In this document: positions 17,532 to 27,196 of the stretch, piece after piece
Numbering within the stretch: position 1 is the first letter of the stretch
How the letters are laid out: the number at the start of each line of letters is the position of its first letter
Notes under the pieces: model-generated
Databases searched by the model: none
Seen by the model: the letters and a program-made list of their open reading frames with translations, nothing else
What the model was told of the DNA's origin: nothing
Position numbers and translations under genes: made by a program
Source of the DNA: Roseivirga sp. E12
GTDB lineage: Bacteria; Bacteroidota; Bacteroidia; Cytophagales; Cyclobacteriaceae
Reading direction: 5' to 3'
DNA length: 64,000 nucleotides
NCBI RefSeq assembly: GCF_017592825.1
Contig: NZ_JAGFMD010000001.1
Location: forward strand, 868,001 to 932,000

Positions 17532-18812
17532 TCAACGCCTCTTCTTTCTTCTAGGTTTCTGATCAGGGTTATTGAAACTCCCTTTTCCCTTGTAGCGATT
17601 TTTCTTCTGACCATTCTGCCCTCCTTCCTTTTTCTTCCAGTTTATGGGGTCCTTTTTAGGCTTTTGTTCGACCGGTGCATTTGCCACTTTATAACCTTCA
17701 GGAATTTCAGATGGAATTCTTTCTCCCAATAGTTTTTCGATTCCTCTAACCAACGGTATGTCTTCGGCAGAAACCAGAGAAATGGCCTCGCCACTGGCTC
17801 CAGCACGCCCTGTTCTGCCTATTCTATGCACATAGTCTTCGGCAACTTTGGGCAAATCAAAATTAATAACATGAGGTAGTAATGGGATGTCGAGTCCTCT
17901 TGCTGCTATATCTGTTGCCACCAAGACTCTGACGGTTCCTTTCTTAAAGCCAGCTAAGGCATTGGTTCTGGCCCCTTGACTCTTGTCACCATGAATTGCC
18001 GCAGAGGTAATTCCTCTCTTATCTAGTTTTTTACTCAACCGGTTAGCACCATGCTTGGTTTTAGAAAACACCAACACCTGCTGCCATTCACCATCAGCTA
18101 TAAGCTTGATTAGAAATTCTGCTTTGTCCTCACGGTTCAACCTATAAATCTTCTGAACAATTATTTCTACTGCTGTATTCTCTGGAGTGGCTTCAACAGT
18201 CACGGGATCGGTCATAAACGACCCCGCTAATAGCTTTATCTCTTTAGAGAAAGTAGCTGAGAAAAGAAGATTTTGTCTCCTTTGAGGAATCAGGGACATG
18301 ATCTTCTTGATGTCGCGAAGAAAACCCATATCCAACATTCTGTCGGCTTCGTCTAAAACGAAAACCTGAATATGTGCTAATGATACAAGGCCCTGCTGAT
18401 GCAAGTCCAAGAGTCTACCAGGTGTGGCCACCAAAATGTCGACACCATTCCTCAATTCTTTTACCTGGGCGCCTTGCTTCACCCCCCCGAAGATTACAGT
18501 CGAGTCTAAATGAAGAAATTCGCTATAGGCAATAACATTTTCTTGAATTTGTGCCGCCAGCTCTCTTGTTGGAGTGAGAATTAACGACCTGATTGGTTTT
18601 CTTCGAAGCTGCTTCTCTTCAGAAAGGATTTGAAGAATTGGCAGAACGAAACCAGCTGTTTTTCCAGTACCTGTTTGGGCCGATGCAAGAACATCTTTTC
18701 GTTCTAGAATAACAGGAATGGCTTTTTGCTGAATGGGTGATGGTGAATCATACCCAACTTTGTTGATAGCATGAAGCAAAGAGGTCGAAAGACCCAATGA
18801 TTTAAATGTCAT
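17532..18812 (-). CDS. DEAD-box ATP-dependent RNA helicase, RhlE-like
   Basis: A 426-residue RNA helicase. The Q motif (FKSLGLSTSLLHAINKVGYDSPSPIQQKAIP) precedes Walker A ASAQTGTGKT, then PTRELAAQI, DEAD in VLDEADRMLDMGF, SAT in LFSATFS, and motif VI HRIGRTGRAG. The C-terminal 60 residues are basic and low-complexity (Lys/Arg/Gly/Asn), probably binding RNA. Such enzymes unwind structured RNA in ribosome assembly or mRNA decay. It appears monocistronic. Confidence 0.95.
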   Translation of the reverse strand: MTFKSLGLSTSLLHAINKVGYDSPSPIQQKAIPVILERKDVLASAQTGTGKTAGFVLPILQILSEEKQLRRKPIRSLILTPTRELAAQIQENVIAYSEFLHLDSTVIFGGVKQGAQVKELRNGVDILVATPGRLLDLHQQGLVSLAHIQVFVLDEADRMLDMGFLRDIKKIMSLIPQRRQNLLFSATFSKEIKLLAGSFMTDPVTVEATPENTAVEIIVQKIYRLNREDKAEFLIKLIADGEWQQVLVFSKTKHGANRLSKKLDKRGITSAAIHGDKSQGARTNALAGFKKGTVRVLVATDIAARGLDIPLLPHVINFDLPKVAEDYVHRIGRTGRAGASGEAISLVSAEDIPLVRGIEKLLGERIPSEIPEGYKVANAPVEQKPKKDPINWKKKEGGQNGQKKNRYKGKGSFNNPDQKPRRKKRR

Positions 18813-18924
18813 AAGAGTTGTTAATGAAATGACAACTCTTTCTGAAGCTCCATTTCCGGGTGAGCCACAAAGGTAGACTAATTCTAACCAAGTCTATTGT
18901 ACATAGCTTGATATATAGATAGCC

Positions 18925-19758
18925 TTACTTAAATACTTCTTGGAAAAGAGATGTCATTTTGGCCCAAGAATCTTCATCTGCCTCTTTCTGATACTTTAAA
19001 GGCATATTGAACTGAACCCCTAAAGTATCAGCATCTGGGTTAGTAAATCCGTGCACAGCTCCTTCGTAAGACACATATTCGTAGTTGGCGTTTACGGCAT
19101 CCATTGCGGCTTTGTAGGCTTCCACCGTTCGCAATGGGACAAATGGATCATCGGCACCATTTGCTACTAATACGCGCGCTGTTAAAGCATCCGAAGGTGC
19201 GATAGGCAATTGCACACCCGCATGAAAGGCCGCAACAGCGTCTAAGTCATAACCGGCATTTGCCATGCTGAGAATCACACTTCCACCAAAACAATAACCA
19301 ATTGCGCCTATCTTATCTGGATCAACATCTGGATGGTTTTGAAGAACTTCAATGGCCTTTTCAAACCTAGCCTTTGCCTCATCCATGTTGGAAAATGTCT
19401 GTCTCATAAACTTTTGGGCATCCCCTGGGTGCTCCGCTACCTTTCCATCACCGTACATATCGACAGCGATCGCCACATAACCTAGTTCAGCCAACATTTC
19501 AGCTCTCTTTCTCATGTAAGGAGTATGTCCCCACCACTCGTGAACTACTAGAATACCAGGACGCTTACCACTCTGATTTTCATCCAAAACCAGGTAGCCT
19601 TCCAGATTAGTAGAGTCAGTTGAATAGGAAACTTCTTCTCCAACAATTTTTGGAGTCAAGACCTCATTAGATGACTCTGCTTTTTTATTACCAGCACAAG
19701 CAACTATAAGAACTGACAGGAAGAACAGGAATGCGAATTTTGTGACAGAATTTCTCAT
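18925..19758 (-). CDS. Dienelactone hydrolase family lipoprotein
   Basis: A 277-residue alpha/beta hydrolase exported as a lipoprotein (lipobox VACAG, Cys near 21). The DLH core shows the nucleophile elbow GAIGYCFGGS with Cys as nucleophile, an Asp in ADDPFVPL, and the catalytic His in EGAVHGFTNP, giving the Cys-Asp-His triad of dienelactone hydrolases. The conserved HEWWGHTPYMR precedes it. The natural substrate is unknown; in Bacteroidota these lipoproteins are not usually part of chlorocatechol pathways. Confidence 0.9.
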   Translation of the reverse strand: MRNSVTKFAFLFFLSVLIVACAGNKKAESSNEVLTPKIVGEEVSYSTDSTNLEGYLVLDENQSGKRPGILVVHEWWGHTPYMRKRAEMLAELGYVAIAVDMYGDGKVAEHPGDAQKFMRQTFSNMDEAKARFEKAIEVLQNHPDVDPDKIGAIGYCFGGSVILSMANAGYDLDAVAAFHAGVQLPIAPSDALTARVLVANGADDPFVPLRTVEAYKAAMDAVNANYEYVSYEGAVHGFTNPDADTLGVQFNMPLKYQKEADEDSWAKMTSLFQEVFK

Positions 19759-19915
19759 TTTCTTAAATTTCCCATGAAGATAATAAAATCAATACTTAAG
19801 CATTGAGAAACAGCTCTCCTCTTATGATATACTTTCTTATTTAGCCAGTTGTGAATCGAAGAGGTTATTATACTATTCAATTGAATTACATTAACTTAAG
19901 AGAAATCATACTGAT

Positions 19916-21175
19916 ATGGACAAGCGCAATTTTCTGAAGAAAGCCTCTCTTCTTGGCCTGAGCACTTCACCATTTATTGACAGTCTTGAGAAGCTGTTAT
20001 CATCTGTCGAGTCTTTGAACCCCAATCGACTTGCCAGTGATGAGGACTTCTGGGGGAAAATCAGGGCTTCATATAGACTCAAACCAGACTACATTAATCT
20101 GGAAAATGGTTACTACTGTTTTCTTCCACAGGACACATTAGAACATTATATTGAGCACGTGAGAGAGGTCAATTATCAAGGATCATATTACATGAGAACT
20201 GTTCAATGGGAAAACAAAAAGAAAATTGCTGCTAAACTGGCTCAAATGGCAGGCTGTAGTGATGATGAGCTCATAATCACAAGAAACACCACAGAATCTT
20301 TGGACACTGTGATTGGTGGCATCCATTGGAATAAAGGAGATGAAGCGGTAATGGCCAATACCGACTATGGTGCCATGCGCAATATGTTCAAGCTAGTCGA
20401 AAAGCGATATGGCATTAAAACCATGAGTATTGATGTGCCTCTTCACCCCAACAGTGATGAGGATATTGTTTCTGCTTATGAAAAAGCCATTACCGACAAA
20501 ACAAGGCTGTTAATGGTCTGTCATATCATCAATGTCACGGGTCAGATTCTGCCTATTCGAAAAATATGCGATATGGCTCACTCAAAAGGAGTTGATGTAA
20601 TGGTAGACGGTGCACATGCCTTCGGACACTTCGACTTCTCTATCAATGATTTAAACTGTGATTATTATGGCACCAGCCTGCATAAATGGCTAAGTGTGCC
20701 TTTAGGAGCTGGGTTTCTGTATGTTAAGAAAGAGAATATACCCAAGGTCTGGCCCATGTTTGCCGAAGACCCGAGAGAGCCTGATGATATTTCTATACTA
20801 AACCATACAGGTACTCATCCCTGCCACACTGACCTTGCCATTGCCGATGCCATTGACTATCACAACACAATTGGTTCTGAAAGAAAAGAAGCTCGTCTGA
20901 GATACCTTCAGAACTACTGGACTGACCGGGTCCGTGAATTAGAACACATCATTGTCAATACACCGAAAGAGCGTCAGCGGTCATGCGGTATTGCAAACGT
21001 GGGTATCAAGGGCATGAAACCAGCAGAAATGGCAAAAACCCTCATGGATGAACATAGAATATTCACAGTAGCTATCGATGGTGCCGGTGTTCATGGGTGT
21101 CGTATTTCACCCAATGTTTATACTATCACAAATGAACTGGATGTATTTGTAGACGCATTGAAAGACATGGCCTAA
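19916..21175 (+). CDS. Class V aminotransferase-fold PLP enzyme, possibly exported
   Basis: A 419-residue PLP-dependent enzyme of the aminotransferase class V/isopenicillin-N-epimerase-like group. TRNTTESLDTVIGG binds the cofactor phosphate, VMVDGAHAFGHFDF provides the PLP Asp, and TSLHKWLSVPLGAGFLY carries the Schiff-base Lys. The N-terminus MDKRNFLKKASLLGLS resembles a Tat signal but has Lys-Arg instead of Arg-Arg, so export is uncertain. Members include cysteine desulfurase-like enzymes, epimerases and kynureninase-like proteins; the substrate cannot be stated. Its end overlaps the convergent metF end by 4 bases. Confidence 0.85.
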   Translation: MDKRNFLKKASLLGLSTSPFIDSLEKLLSSVESLNPNRLASDEDFWGKIRASYRLKPDYINLENGYYCFLPQDTLEHYIEHVREVNYQGSYYMRTVQWENKKKIAAKLAQMAGCSDDELIITRNTTESLDTVIGGIHWNKGDEAVMANTDYGAMRNMFKLVEKRYGIKTMSIDVPLHPNSDEDIVSAYEKAITDKTRLLMVCHIINVTGQILPIRKICDMAHSKGVDVMVDGAHAFGHFDFSINDLNCDYYGTSLHKWLSVPLGAGFLYVKKENIPKVWPMFAEDPREPDDISILNHTGTHPCHTDLAIADAIDYHNTIGSERKEARLRYLQNYWTDRVRELEHIIVNTPKERQRSCGIANVGIKGMKPAEMAKTLMDEHRIFTVAIDGAGVHGCRISPNVYTITNELDVFVDALKDMA

Positions 21176-22125
21176 AAAAGTGCTTCGGCAATCTTTTTAG
21201 TCACCAGCGACTTACTCATGGTATAGTAGTGCAAGCAAGGCACTCCTGCTTCTTTTAATTCCTTAGACTGCTGGATGGCCCACTCTACTCCCACTTCTCT
21301 AGCCGTGGCATTGTCCTTGCATCCTTCGAGTGCATCTACCAAATCGTCTGGAAGATCTACATGGAAGATACTCGGCAATACATTCATTTGCTTAAGGGTT
21401 GTAATAGGTTTTAAACCTGGAATGATCGGCACATTGATATCGTTCTCTCGACACTTTTCAACAAAATCGAAATACTTCTTATTGTCGAAAAACATTTGAG
21501 TGACAATGTATTCAGCACCCATTTCAACCTTCATTTTTAGGTATTTCAAATCCGACTTCAAGCTTGGAGCTTCAAAGTGTTTTTCTGGATATCCTGCTAT
21601 ACCTATGCAAAAGTTCGTTTTGTTACGCTTAACTTCCTCATGCAGGTAGGCACCATCGTTTAGATCTAACACTTGTTGTAATAGATCACTGGCATATGAG
21701 TGTCCATTAGGATCTGCCTCAAAACGACCTTCAGACTTAATCGCGTCTCCCCTTAGCACCAACACATTGTCAATGCCTAGAAAGTCTAAATCGATAAGAG
21801 CATTTTCGGTTTCTTCCTTGCTGAACCCTCCACATATGATATGAGGCACGGCATCAACTCCATACTTGTTGATAATAGCGGCACAAATACCAACCGTACC
21901 AGGGCGCTTCCTTGTGGAAACCTTTTCTAACAGACCGTTCTCTCTTTTCTTATATATGTACTCTTCGCGATGGTAGGTCACATCGATAAAAGGGGGCTTA
22001 AACTCCATCAGAGGATCGATAGCATTGAAGATACTCTGCACGCTCTCTCCCTTTTGTGGAGGAAGTATTTCAAAACTGAAGAGCGTCTTTCCCTTGGCCT
22101 TTTTTATATGTTCGATGACTTTCAT
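21172..22125 (-). CDS. metF: Methylenetetrahydrofolate reductase
   Basis: A 317-residue FAD-dependent TIM-barrel enzyme reducing 5,10-methylene-THF to 5-methyl-THF, the methyl donor for MetH. FSFEILPPQKG contains the catalytic Glu, DVTYH follows, and NVLVLRGD is the family signature. It lies 33 bases downstream of metH2 in the same orientation and so probably belongs to the SAM-riboswitch transcript. This makes a complete methyl-supply unit. Confidence 0.96.
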   Translation of the reverse strand: MKVIEHIKKAKGKTLFSFEILPPQKGESVQSIFNAIDPLMEFKPPFIDVTYHREEYIYKKRENGLLEKVSTRKRPGTVGICAAIINKYGVDAVPHIICGGFSKEETENALIDLDFLGIDNVLVLRGDAIKSEGRFEADPNGHSYASDLLQQVLDLNDGAYLHEEVKRNKTNFCIGIAGYPEKHFEAPSLKSDLKYLKMKVEMGAEYIVTQMFFDNKKYFDFVEKCRENDINVPIIPGLKPITTLKQMNVLPSIFHVDLPDDLVDALEGCKDNATAREVGVEWAIQQSKELKEAGVPCLHYYTMSKSLVTKKIAEALF

Positions 22126-22158
22126 AAGTGTCTTAATTCTAAGGAGTAGTGTGAATAT

Positions 22159-25100
22159 TTAGATATCGTAACTAAGATTTGGAGCTAACCATTTTTCAGC
22201 TTTCTCTAAGGAGAAGCCCTTTCTACTGGCGTAATCTTCCACTTGATCTTTTTCAATTTTACCTAAGCCGAAGTATTTGGCTTCTTCATGCATGAAATAG
22301 AAGCCTGAAACCGAAGAAGCAGGATACATAGCGAAGGATTCTGTGAGACTAATTCCAGTATTTTTTTCAGCCTCTAGTAAAGAGAAAAGAGTCTCTTTCT
22401 CCGTATGATCTGGACAGGCCGGGTATCCCGGTGCAGGTCTAATGCCTTGGTAAGCCTCTTTGATCAAAGTATCATTGTCAAAAGACTCATTGGCGGCATA
22501 TGCCCAAAGCTCTTTTCTAACCTTCTCATGCATTAGTTCAGCGAAAGCCTCTGCAAGACGATCAGCCACAGCCTTGATCATTATAGAGTTATAATCGTCA
22601 TGATCCTTTTCGTATTTCTCGATCAATGATTCGATACCAATGCCAGCAGTGACCGCAAATGCTCCCATGTAATCATGTTTACCAGTTTCTTTAGGTGCTA
22701 CAAAATCAGCTAATGATAAATTGGGTAATCCGGCACCCTTCTTTCCTTGTTGGCGTAGCATATGGAAAGTCTTCAGTACCTCCTGACGAGATTCACCTGT
22801 ATATATTTCCACGTCATCTCCAACAGCATTAGCTGGGTAAAGCCCTATGACCGCATTGGCATAGAGCGAGTCTTTCTCGATGATCTCGTCCAAAACACGT
22901 TGAGCATCTTCAAAAAGCTTCCGAGCCTCCTCCCCAACAACTTGATTATCAAAAATTGCTGGATACTTCCCCTTCAACATCCATGTATTGAAAAATGGAG
23001 TCCAATCTATGTAATGACGAATTTCTTGAATTGAGTAGTCTTTAAAGACCTGATTACCCAATTGTCTAGGCTTCGCAAATTCCTTGGTGTCCCAATCTAC
23101 TTTGACTTTATTCTTCTGAGCATCAGCAAACGGAATATAGTTTTTGACTTGCTTACGGTTTGCGTGATCTTCTCTTAGCTTGGCATATTGTTCTTTGGTT
23201 CTACCATGAAACTCCTCATAAGTCTCTTTACTGATTAATTCTCCAGCTACTGGAACACTTTTGGAAGCATCTAAAACATGCACAACTGAACCTGAATAAA
23301 CTGGATCGATTTTAACGGCTGTATGAATTCTGGATGTAGTCGCTCCACCAATCATGAGCGGAAGTTTCATGTCTCTACGTTCCATTTCTTTTGCTACAGT
23401 GACCATTTCATCCAACGAAGGCGTGATGAGGCCACTGAGGCCTATGGCATCAACATTCTCTTCAATAGCCTTGTCTAGAATCTTATCGGCTGGTACCATA
23501 ACCCCCATGTCGACAATATCATAGTTGTTACAAGCCAGCACTACGCCTACAATGTTCTTTCCTATATCATGAACATCTCCTTTTACTGTTGCTAACAGTA
23601 CCTTGCGAGCCCCCTCTAAATCTCCCCCTAAGGGTGAGACTTTTTGCAGAGCAGTTTTTATTTCTGACTCAACCCAATCTATGTCAGCCAAGACTTCATC
23701 ATTGGTAAACCTGATAACACTAAAACCTTGCTCTTCTAGCCACGCTGTTCTCACCTCATCATTCTCCGCAACATCAGGTAATTGATGAATACCACCATCC
23801 ACTTCTACAACTAAAGCCCTAGTCAGACATACAAAATCTGCTATATACTGACCTATTATATGTTGTCTTCTAAACTTATAGCCGTCCAGTTGTTTGTTTC
23901 TCAGTCTTTCCCAAAGTACTGATTCAGCTAAAGTTTCTTTCTTTTTAAGCTCTCTCACGAATTCCTTCAAACGCCTATAGAGCATTGGGTCTGCTGTTTG
24001 ATATGCAGGCTTGCCGTCCTCCCTCTTGGGGAGGATTGAGGAGGGGCGATTTTTTCGTTTCTCCTCCTCTAAATATGGAAGAAGATAGGCCACGGCTTTT
24101 TTCATAACCCGAGCACTCTTTACTACCTGCGGTAAAAACATTTTGCCACTTCCAAAAAGATCACCTACTACATTCATCCCATCCATCAATGGACCCTCAA
24201 TCACATGCAGAGGCTTTTCATGCTGTTGCCGAGCTTCTTCCGTATCTATCTCAATAAACTCAACAATACCTTTAACTAAAGCATGCTCCAGTCTTTTGGC
24301 AACAGGTTCTTTTCTCCATGAATCGTCCTTTACCTGCTTTTTTCCATCACCTTTTACAGTTTCAGCAAATTCAAGTAGCCTTTCGGTGGCATCAGACCTT
24401 CGGTTTAACAAAACGTCTTCAACACGCTCTAATAGGTCCTTGGGAATATCATCGTATACCTCCAGCATTGTCGGATTAACAATACCCATATCCATACCTT
24501 CCTTGATGGCATGATATAGAAAGGCTGAATGCATTGCTTCACGTACAGGATTATTGCCGCGAAAAGAGAATGACACATTAGAAACGCCCCCACTCACATG
24601 TGCTCCTGGTAAGTTTTCTCGAATCCACCGCGTAGCGCGAAAGAAATCAGTAGCATTGTCATTATGCTCTTCAATCCCGGTAGCTACTGGAAATATATTA
24701 GGATCGAAAATGATGTCTTCCTTAGGGAAATTAACCTTGTCCACTAGGACTCTATAAGACTTCTCGCAAATCTCAATTCTACGCTCATAGGAATCAGCTT
24801 GGCCGTCTTCATCAAAAGCCATCACAATGACAGCAGCACCATACCGCTTAACCTTTTGCGCCTGCTCAATAAACTTTTCTTCTCCTTCTTTCAGCGAAAT
24901 TGAGTTTACAACTCCCTTTCCTTGAATACATTTAAGCCCCGCCTCGATGATCTCCCACTTAGAAGAGTCTATCATAATTGGAATGCGAGCGATGTCTGGT
25001 TCAGCGGCAATTAAGTTCAAAAATTTCACCATTGCCTCTTTACCATCGAGCATTCCTTCGTCCATATTGACATCAAGGATCTGTGCTCCTCCTTCCACTT

Positions 25101-25266
25101 GATTTCTCGCCACTTCGAGCGCTTCATCATATTTTTCCTCTTTGATAAGTCGTGCAAACCTTAGAGAACCTGTAACATTGGTTCGCTCTCCAACATTGAC
25201 AAAGTTTGTCTCTGGAGTAACAATTAGCGGCTCAAGGCCAGAAAGTCTTAGTGTAACTCTACTCAT
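22159..25266 (-). CDS. metH: Cobalamin-dependent methionine synthase, folate/cap/B12/activation part, interrupted in frame by a DUF559 domain
   Basis: A 1035-residue second half of MetH transferring a methyl group from methyl-THF through cobalamin to homocysteine. Domains in order: pterin-binding barrel (about 15-300, [14 protein letters not shown]), helical cap (about 315-400, ending [30 protein letters not shown]), a foreign DUF559 domain (about 408-554), B12-binding fold with DVHDIG at 564-569 (cobalt-ligand His566), and the SAM-binding activation domain (about 690-1035, [15 protein letters not shown]). The start [14 protein letters not shown] at 25266 lies 4 bases after the metH1 stop; a longer frame to 25329 would overlap metH1. 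Without the insert the length would fit a split MetH. All visible catalytic motifs are intact. Confidence 0.95.
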   Translation of the reverse strand: MSRVTLRLSGLEPLIVTPETNFVNVGERTNVTGSLRFARLIKEEKYDEALEVARNQVEGGAQILDVNMDEGMLDGKEAMVKFLNLIAAEPDIARIPIMIDSSKWEIIEAGLKCIQGKGVVNSISLKEGEEKFIEQAQKVKRYGAAVIVMAFDEDGQADSYERRIEICEKSYRVLVDKVNFPKEDIIFDPNIFPVATGIEEHNDNATDFFRATRWIRENLPGAHVSGGVSNVSFSFRGNNPVREAMHSAFLYHAIKEGMDMGIVNPTMLEVYDDIPKDLLERVEDVLLNRRSDATERLLEFAETVKGDGKKQVKDDSWRKEPVAKRLEHALVKGIVEFIEIDTEEARQQHEKPLHVIEGPLMDGMNVVGDLFGSGKMFLPQVVKSARVMKKAVAYLLPYLEEEKRKNRPSSILPKREDGKPAYQTADPMLYRRLKEFVRELKKKETLAESVLWERLRNKQLDGYKFRRQHIIGQYIADFVCLTRALVVEVDGGIHQLPDVAENDEVRTAWLEEQGFSVIRFTNDEVLADIDWVESEIKTALQKVSPLGGDLEGARKVLLATVKGDVHDIGKNIVGVVLACNNYDIVDMGVMVPADKILDKAIEENVDAIGLSGLITPSLDEMVTVAKEMERRDMKLPLMIGGATTSRIHTAVKIDPVYSGSVVHVLDASKSVPVAGELISKETYEEFHGRTKEQYAKLREDHANRKQVKNYIPFADAQKNKVKVDWDTKEFAKPRQLGNQVFKDYSIQEIRHYIDWTPFFNTWMLKGKYPAIFDNQVVGEEARKLFEDAQRVLDEIIEKDSLYANAVIGLYPANAVGDDVEIYTGESRQEVLKTFHMLRQQGKKGAGLPNLSLADFVAPKETGKHDYMGAFAVTAGIGIESLIEKYEKDHDDYNSIMIKAVADRLAEAFAELMHEKVRKELWAYAANESFDNDTLIKEAYQGIRPAPGYPACPDHTEKETLFSLLEAEKNTGISLTESFAMYPASSVSGFYFMHEEAKYFGLGKIEKDQVEDYASRKGFSLEKAEKWLAPNLSYDI
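23605..24045 (-). mobile_element. In-frame DUF559 nuclease-like element inserted in metH2
   Basis: A 441-bp segment (147 codons) interrupts metH2 between the cap and B12 domains. It encodes a complete DUF559 (Vsr/PD-(D/E)XK-like) domain: [45 protein letters not shown], then [12 protein letters not shown]. Its ends are G/C-rich inverted repeats: the left end starts GCCCCTCCTCAATCC, and the complement of the right end starts GCCCCCTCTAAATCT, with 15 of 20 positions matching. Each end also contains a small hairpin. TCGC occurs on both sides (24046-24049 and 23605-23608), a candidate target duplication. The unit is coordinated here as the element plus one TCGC. Mobility is inferred. Confidence 0.7.
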
Positions 25267-25270
25267 CTGA

Positions 25271-26281
25271 TTAAGCTTCAATAAGGTTTTCGATAGGACG
25301 TGGTTGATGTTTTGAAGCGACCTCTGCAATCATTCGAATATGATCAGGTGTAGTTCCGCAACATCCTCCTACAATATTTAAGAAGTTGTCTGACAAGAAG
25401 CCATCGATTAACTCGGCCATCTCTTCTGGAGATTGGTCATACTCACCAAACTCATTAGGTAACCCAGCATTCGGGTGTGCACTAACATGGAACGGGGCCT
25501 TTTGGGCAAGCGTCTGTAAATAAGGCCTCAGCTGCTCCGCACCTAACGCACAGTTCAGGCCAATACTTAACAGAGGTATATGTGATAGAGAGACTAAGAA
25601 TGCCTCCGTAGTCTGCCCCGACAGAGTTCTTCCACTAGCATCCGTAATGGTACCCGAAACCATTACCGGCCACTCTTGCTCTCTTTCGTCATACACTTCT
25701 TGGATGGCAAAAACTGCGGCCTTGGCATTTAGAGTATCGAATACTGTTTCTACCAATAAGATATCCGCTCCTCCATCTAACAATGCTTCTGCCTGTTGTT
25801 TATATGCCCTTACAAGATCGTCAAAGGTGACCGCGCGAAAGCCCGGGTCATTGACATCTGGAGAAAGAGAAGCAGTTCTATTTGTAGGTCCCATTGACCC
25901 TGCCACAAACCTTGGTTTATGTGGCTCCCGAGCTGTAAATTCATCCGCTACTTCACGAGCAATCTTGGCAGATTGATAGTTGATATCGTATACTGCATCT
26001 TCCAAGTGGTAGTCCGCTTGGGCTATAGTTGTACCACTAAAAGTGTTGGTTTCTGCTATATCCGCACCTGCATCATAGTAAAGGCTGTGAACCTCTCTGA
26101 TTATATCAGGTCGCGTTATGGAAAGTAAATCATTATTCCCTTTCAAGGGATGTTCATGATCCTTAAATCTTTCTCCTCTGAAATCCTCCTCTTCTAAGGA
26201 ATGCCTTTGAATCATGGTACCCATCGCACCATCTAACACTAATACCCTTTCTCTAAGGGCTTCTTGAATCTTTGTTGCCAT
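25271..26281 (-). CDS. metH: Methionine synthase homocysteine-binding subunit (split MetH N-terminal part)
   Basis: A 336-residue homocysteine S-methyltransferase-type barrel corresponding to the first domain of Met[11 protein letters not shown] begins the fold, and the zinc-binding cysteines are in [11 protein letters not shown] and [11 protein letters not shown]. It binds and activates homocysteine for methylation by methylcobalamin held on metH2. The stop is 4 bases before the metH2 start, so the two halves are translated side by side. The gene starts 17 bases after the 3' strand of a SAM-I riboswitch. Separate genes for the two halves are normal in many Bacteroidota. Confidence 0.95.
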   Translation of the reverse strand: MATKIQEALRERVLVLDGAMGTMIQRHSLEEEDFRGERFKDHEHPLKGNNDLLSITRPDIIREVHSLYYDAGADIAETNTFSGTTIAQADYHLEDAVYDINYQSAKIAREVADEFTAREPHKPRFVAGSMGPTNRTASLSPDVNDPGFRAVTFDDLVRAYKQQAEALLDGGADILLVETVFDTLNAKAAVFAIQEVYDEREQEWPVMVSGTITDASGRTLSGQTTEAFLVSLSHIPLLSIGLNCALGAEQLRPYLQTLAQKAPFHVSAHPNAGLPNEFGEYDQSPEEMAELIDGFLSDNFLNIVGGCCGTTPDHIRMIAEVASKHQPRPIENLIEA

Positions 26282-26298
26282 CCTTTTTTATTATGGCG

Positions 26299-26426
26299 TA
26301 TCAAGAAAGTTGGAGAGTTATCTATCCTCATCTTTTCCTCGATGGCTCGAGGCTAGGAGTTAGCACCAGGTATTACCCAGGTTGCTAAGACATCTTAGGG
26401 CCTAGTCCCTCCGTCTTTCTTGATAA
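26299..26426 (-). promoter_or_regulatory. SAM-I (S-box) riboswitch
   Basis: Read on the minus strand, TTATCAAGAAAG (26415-26426) pairs with CTTTCTTGATA (26299-26309) as helix P1. Between them lie the S-box core pieces GGAGGGACTAGGCCCT, then TTAGCAACCTGG, then CCTGGTGCTAACTCC. A P4-like hairpin follows, CCTCGA/TCGAGG with a GCCA loop. It precedes metH1-metH2-metF. No U-tract terminator lies between P1 and the ATG 17 bases on, which suggests control of translation initiation or another mechanism rather than simple intrinsic termination. Confidence 0.92.
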
Positions 26427-26475
26427 GCACTGCAAATAAAATGATTTAAGCTAAATACTTTACAGAGTTTCCTGA

Positions 26476-27195
26476 TTATTTCAAGGAATACATCAGTTTC
26501 ATACTCAAGTTGAGTGAAGGGACAATTCCATTAAACTCTTCATCGTAATTTCTTCCGTACATACGATCAAAGTTCTTGGGCCTTCTACTATCTGGCGTGT
26601 AATCTTGATTGACGAAACCCACAGCACCGGACATTTCAATATTTAAGGACCCAATTAACTTGGCTATAAACCCTAGGTTCCAACGAATACCAATTTCTTG
26701 CCTAGAGACTCCATAAGTTGCCTTCTCAAAATACTCACAACCGTTATTACAGTCTATTCTGAAGATTCTCGTCCTGTCGAAATTGATCTCATTGAAAAGT
26801 AGTTCAAAACCTATAAAAGGTAAGATAGATGAGTTTTGTCCATCACCATAGAACCAACTACTCATCCCAGAAAGGTTCCTGGTTTCACTCGCGTACATTT
26901 TCAATGTGATAGCACTTTTAAACCCTGATTTATCAGCAAAATAAATCGCATCATCCTCAAAAACGTCCCAACCTTTGACCAAGCCATACTTGTACTCAAC
27001 ACTAAAGTTTTCACCAATTCGGTGCTCCAATGCTGCCGTATATGCAGGGAACCTCCAGGCTAGTTGCGTGGGTACGATCTTGATAGCAAATCTCGGTCTA
27101 ACAAGCTGACTATCCCTTTCAACCTCAAAATACTCTTGAGCGTGCAGGTTAAAAGCCAGCAAGGTTAAGATGACAAACAGAACGCTTCGTGCCAT
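26476..27195 (-). CDS. Hypothetical outer-membrane beta-barrel-like protein
   Basis: A 239-residue product with a signal peptide (MARSVLFVILTLLAFNLHA). Many amphipathic strands with aromatic ends (FSVEYKYGLVKGW, SAITLKMYAS, LPFIGFELLFNEI) and the final strand LNLSMKLMYSLK suggest an outer-membrane barrel of the DUF3575-like kind. A CNNGCEYF segment could form a disulfide. It starts one base after the stop of an LVIVD-like lipoprotein gene, forming a three-gene envelope operon. Function unknown. Confidence 0.65.
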   Translation of the reverse strand: MARSVLFVILTLLAFNLHAQEYFEVERDSQLVRPRFAIKIVPTQLAWRFPAYTAALEHRIGENFSVEYKYGLVKGWDVFEDDAIYFADKSGFKSAITLKMYASETRNLSGMSSWFYGDGQNSSILPFIGFELLFNEINFDRTRIFRIDCNNGCEYFEKATYGVSRQEIGIRWNLGFIAKLIGSLNIEMSGAVGFVNQDYTPDSRRPKNFDRMYGRNYDEEFNGIVPSLNLSMKLMYSLK

Positions 27196-27196
27196 A

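Noticed and set aside
19916-19963. Definite Tat signal on the aminotransferase
   Set aside because: The motif is Lys-Arg rather than Arg-Arg and no hydrophobic core is obvious, so export is left open.
23605-24045. The metH2 insert as an intein
   Set aside because: No Cys/Ser at the start, no His-Asn end and no intein motifs; the block instead has inverted DNA ends and a DUF559 domain.
21172-26281. MetH split as a frameshifted gene
   Set aside because: Both parts have complete domain ends, a 4-base gap and their own starts; separate genes for the Hcy domain are common in Bacteroidota.
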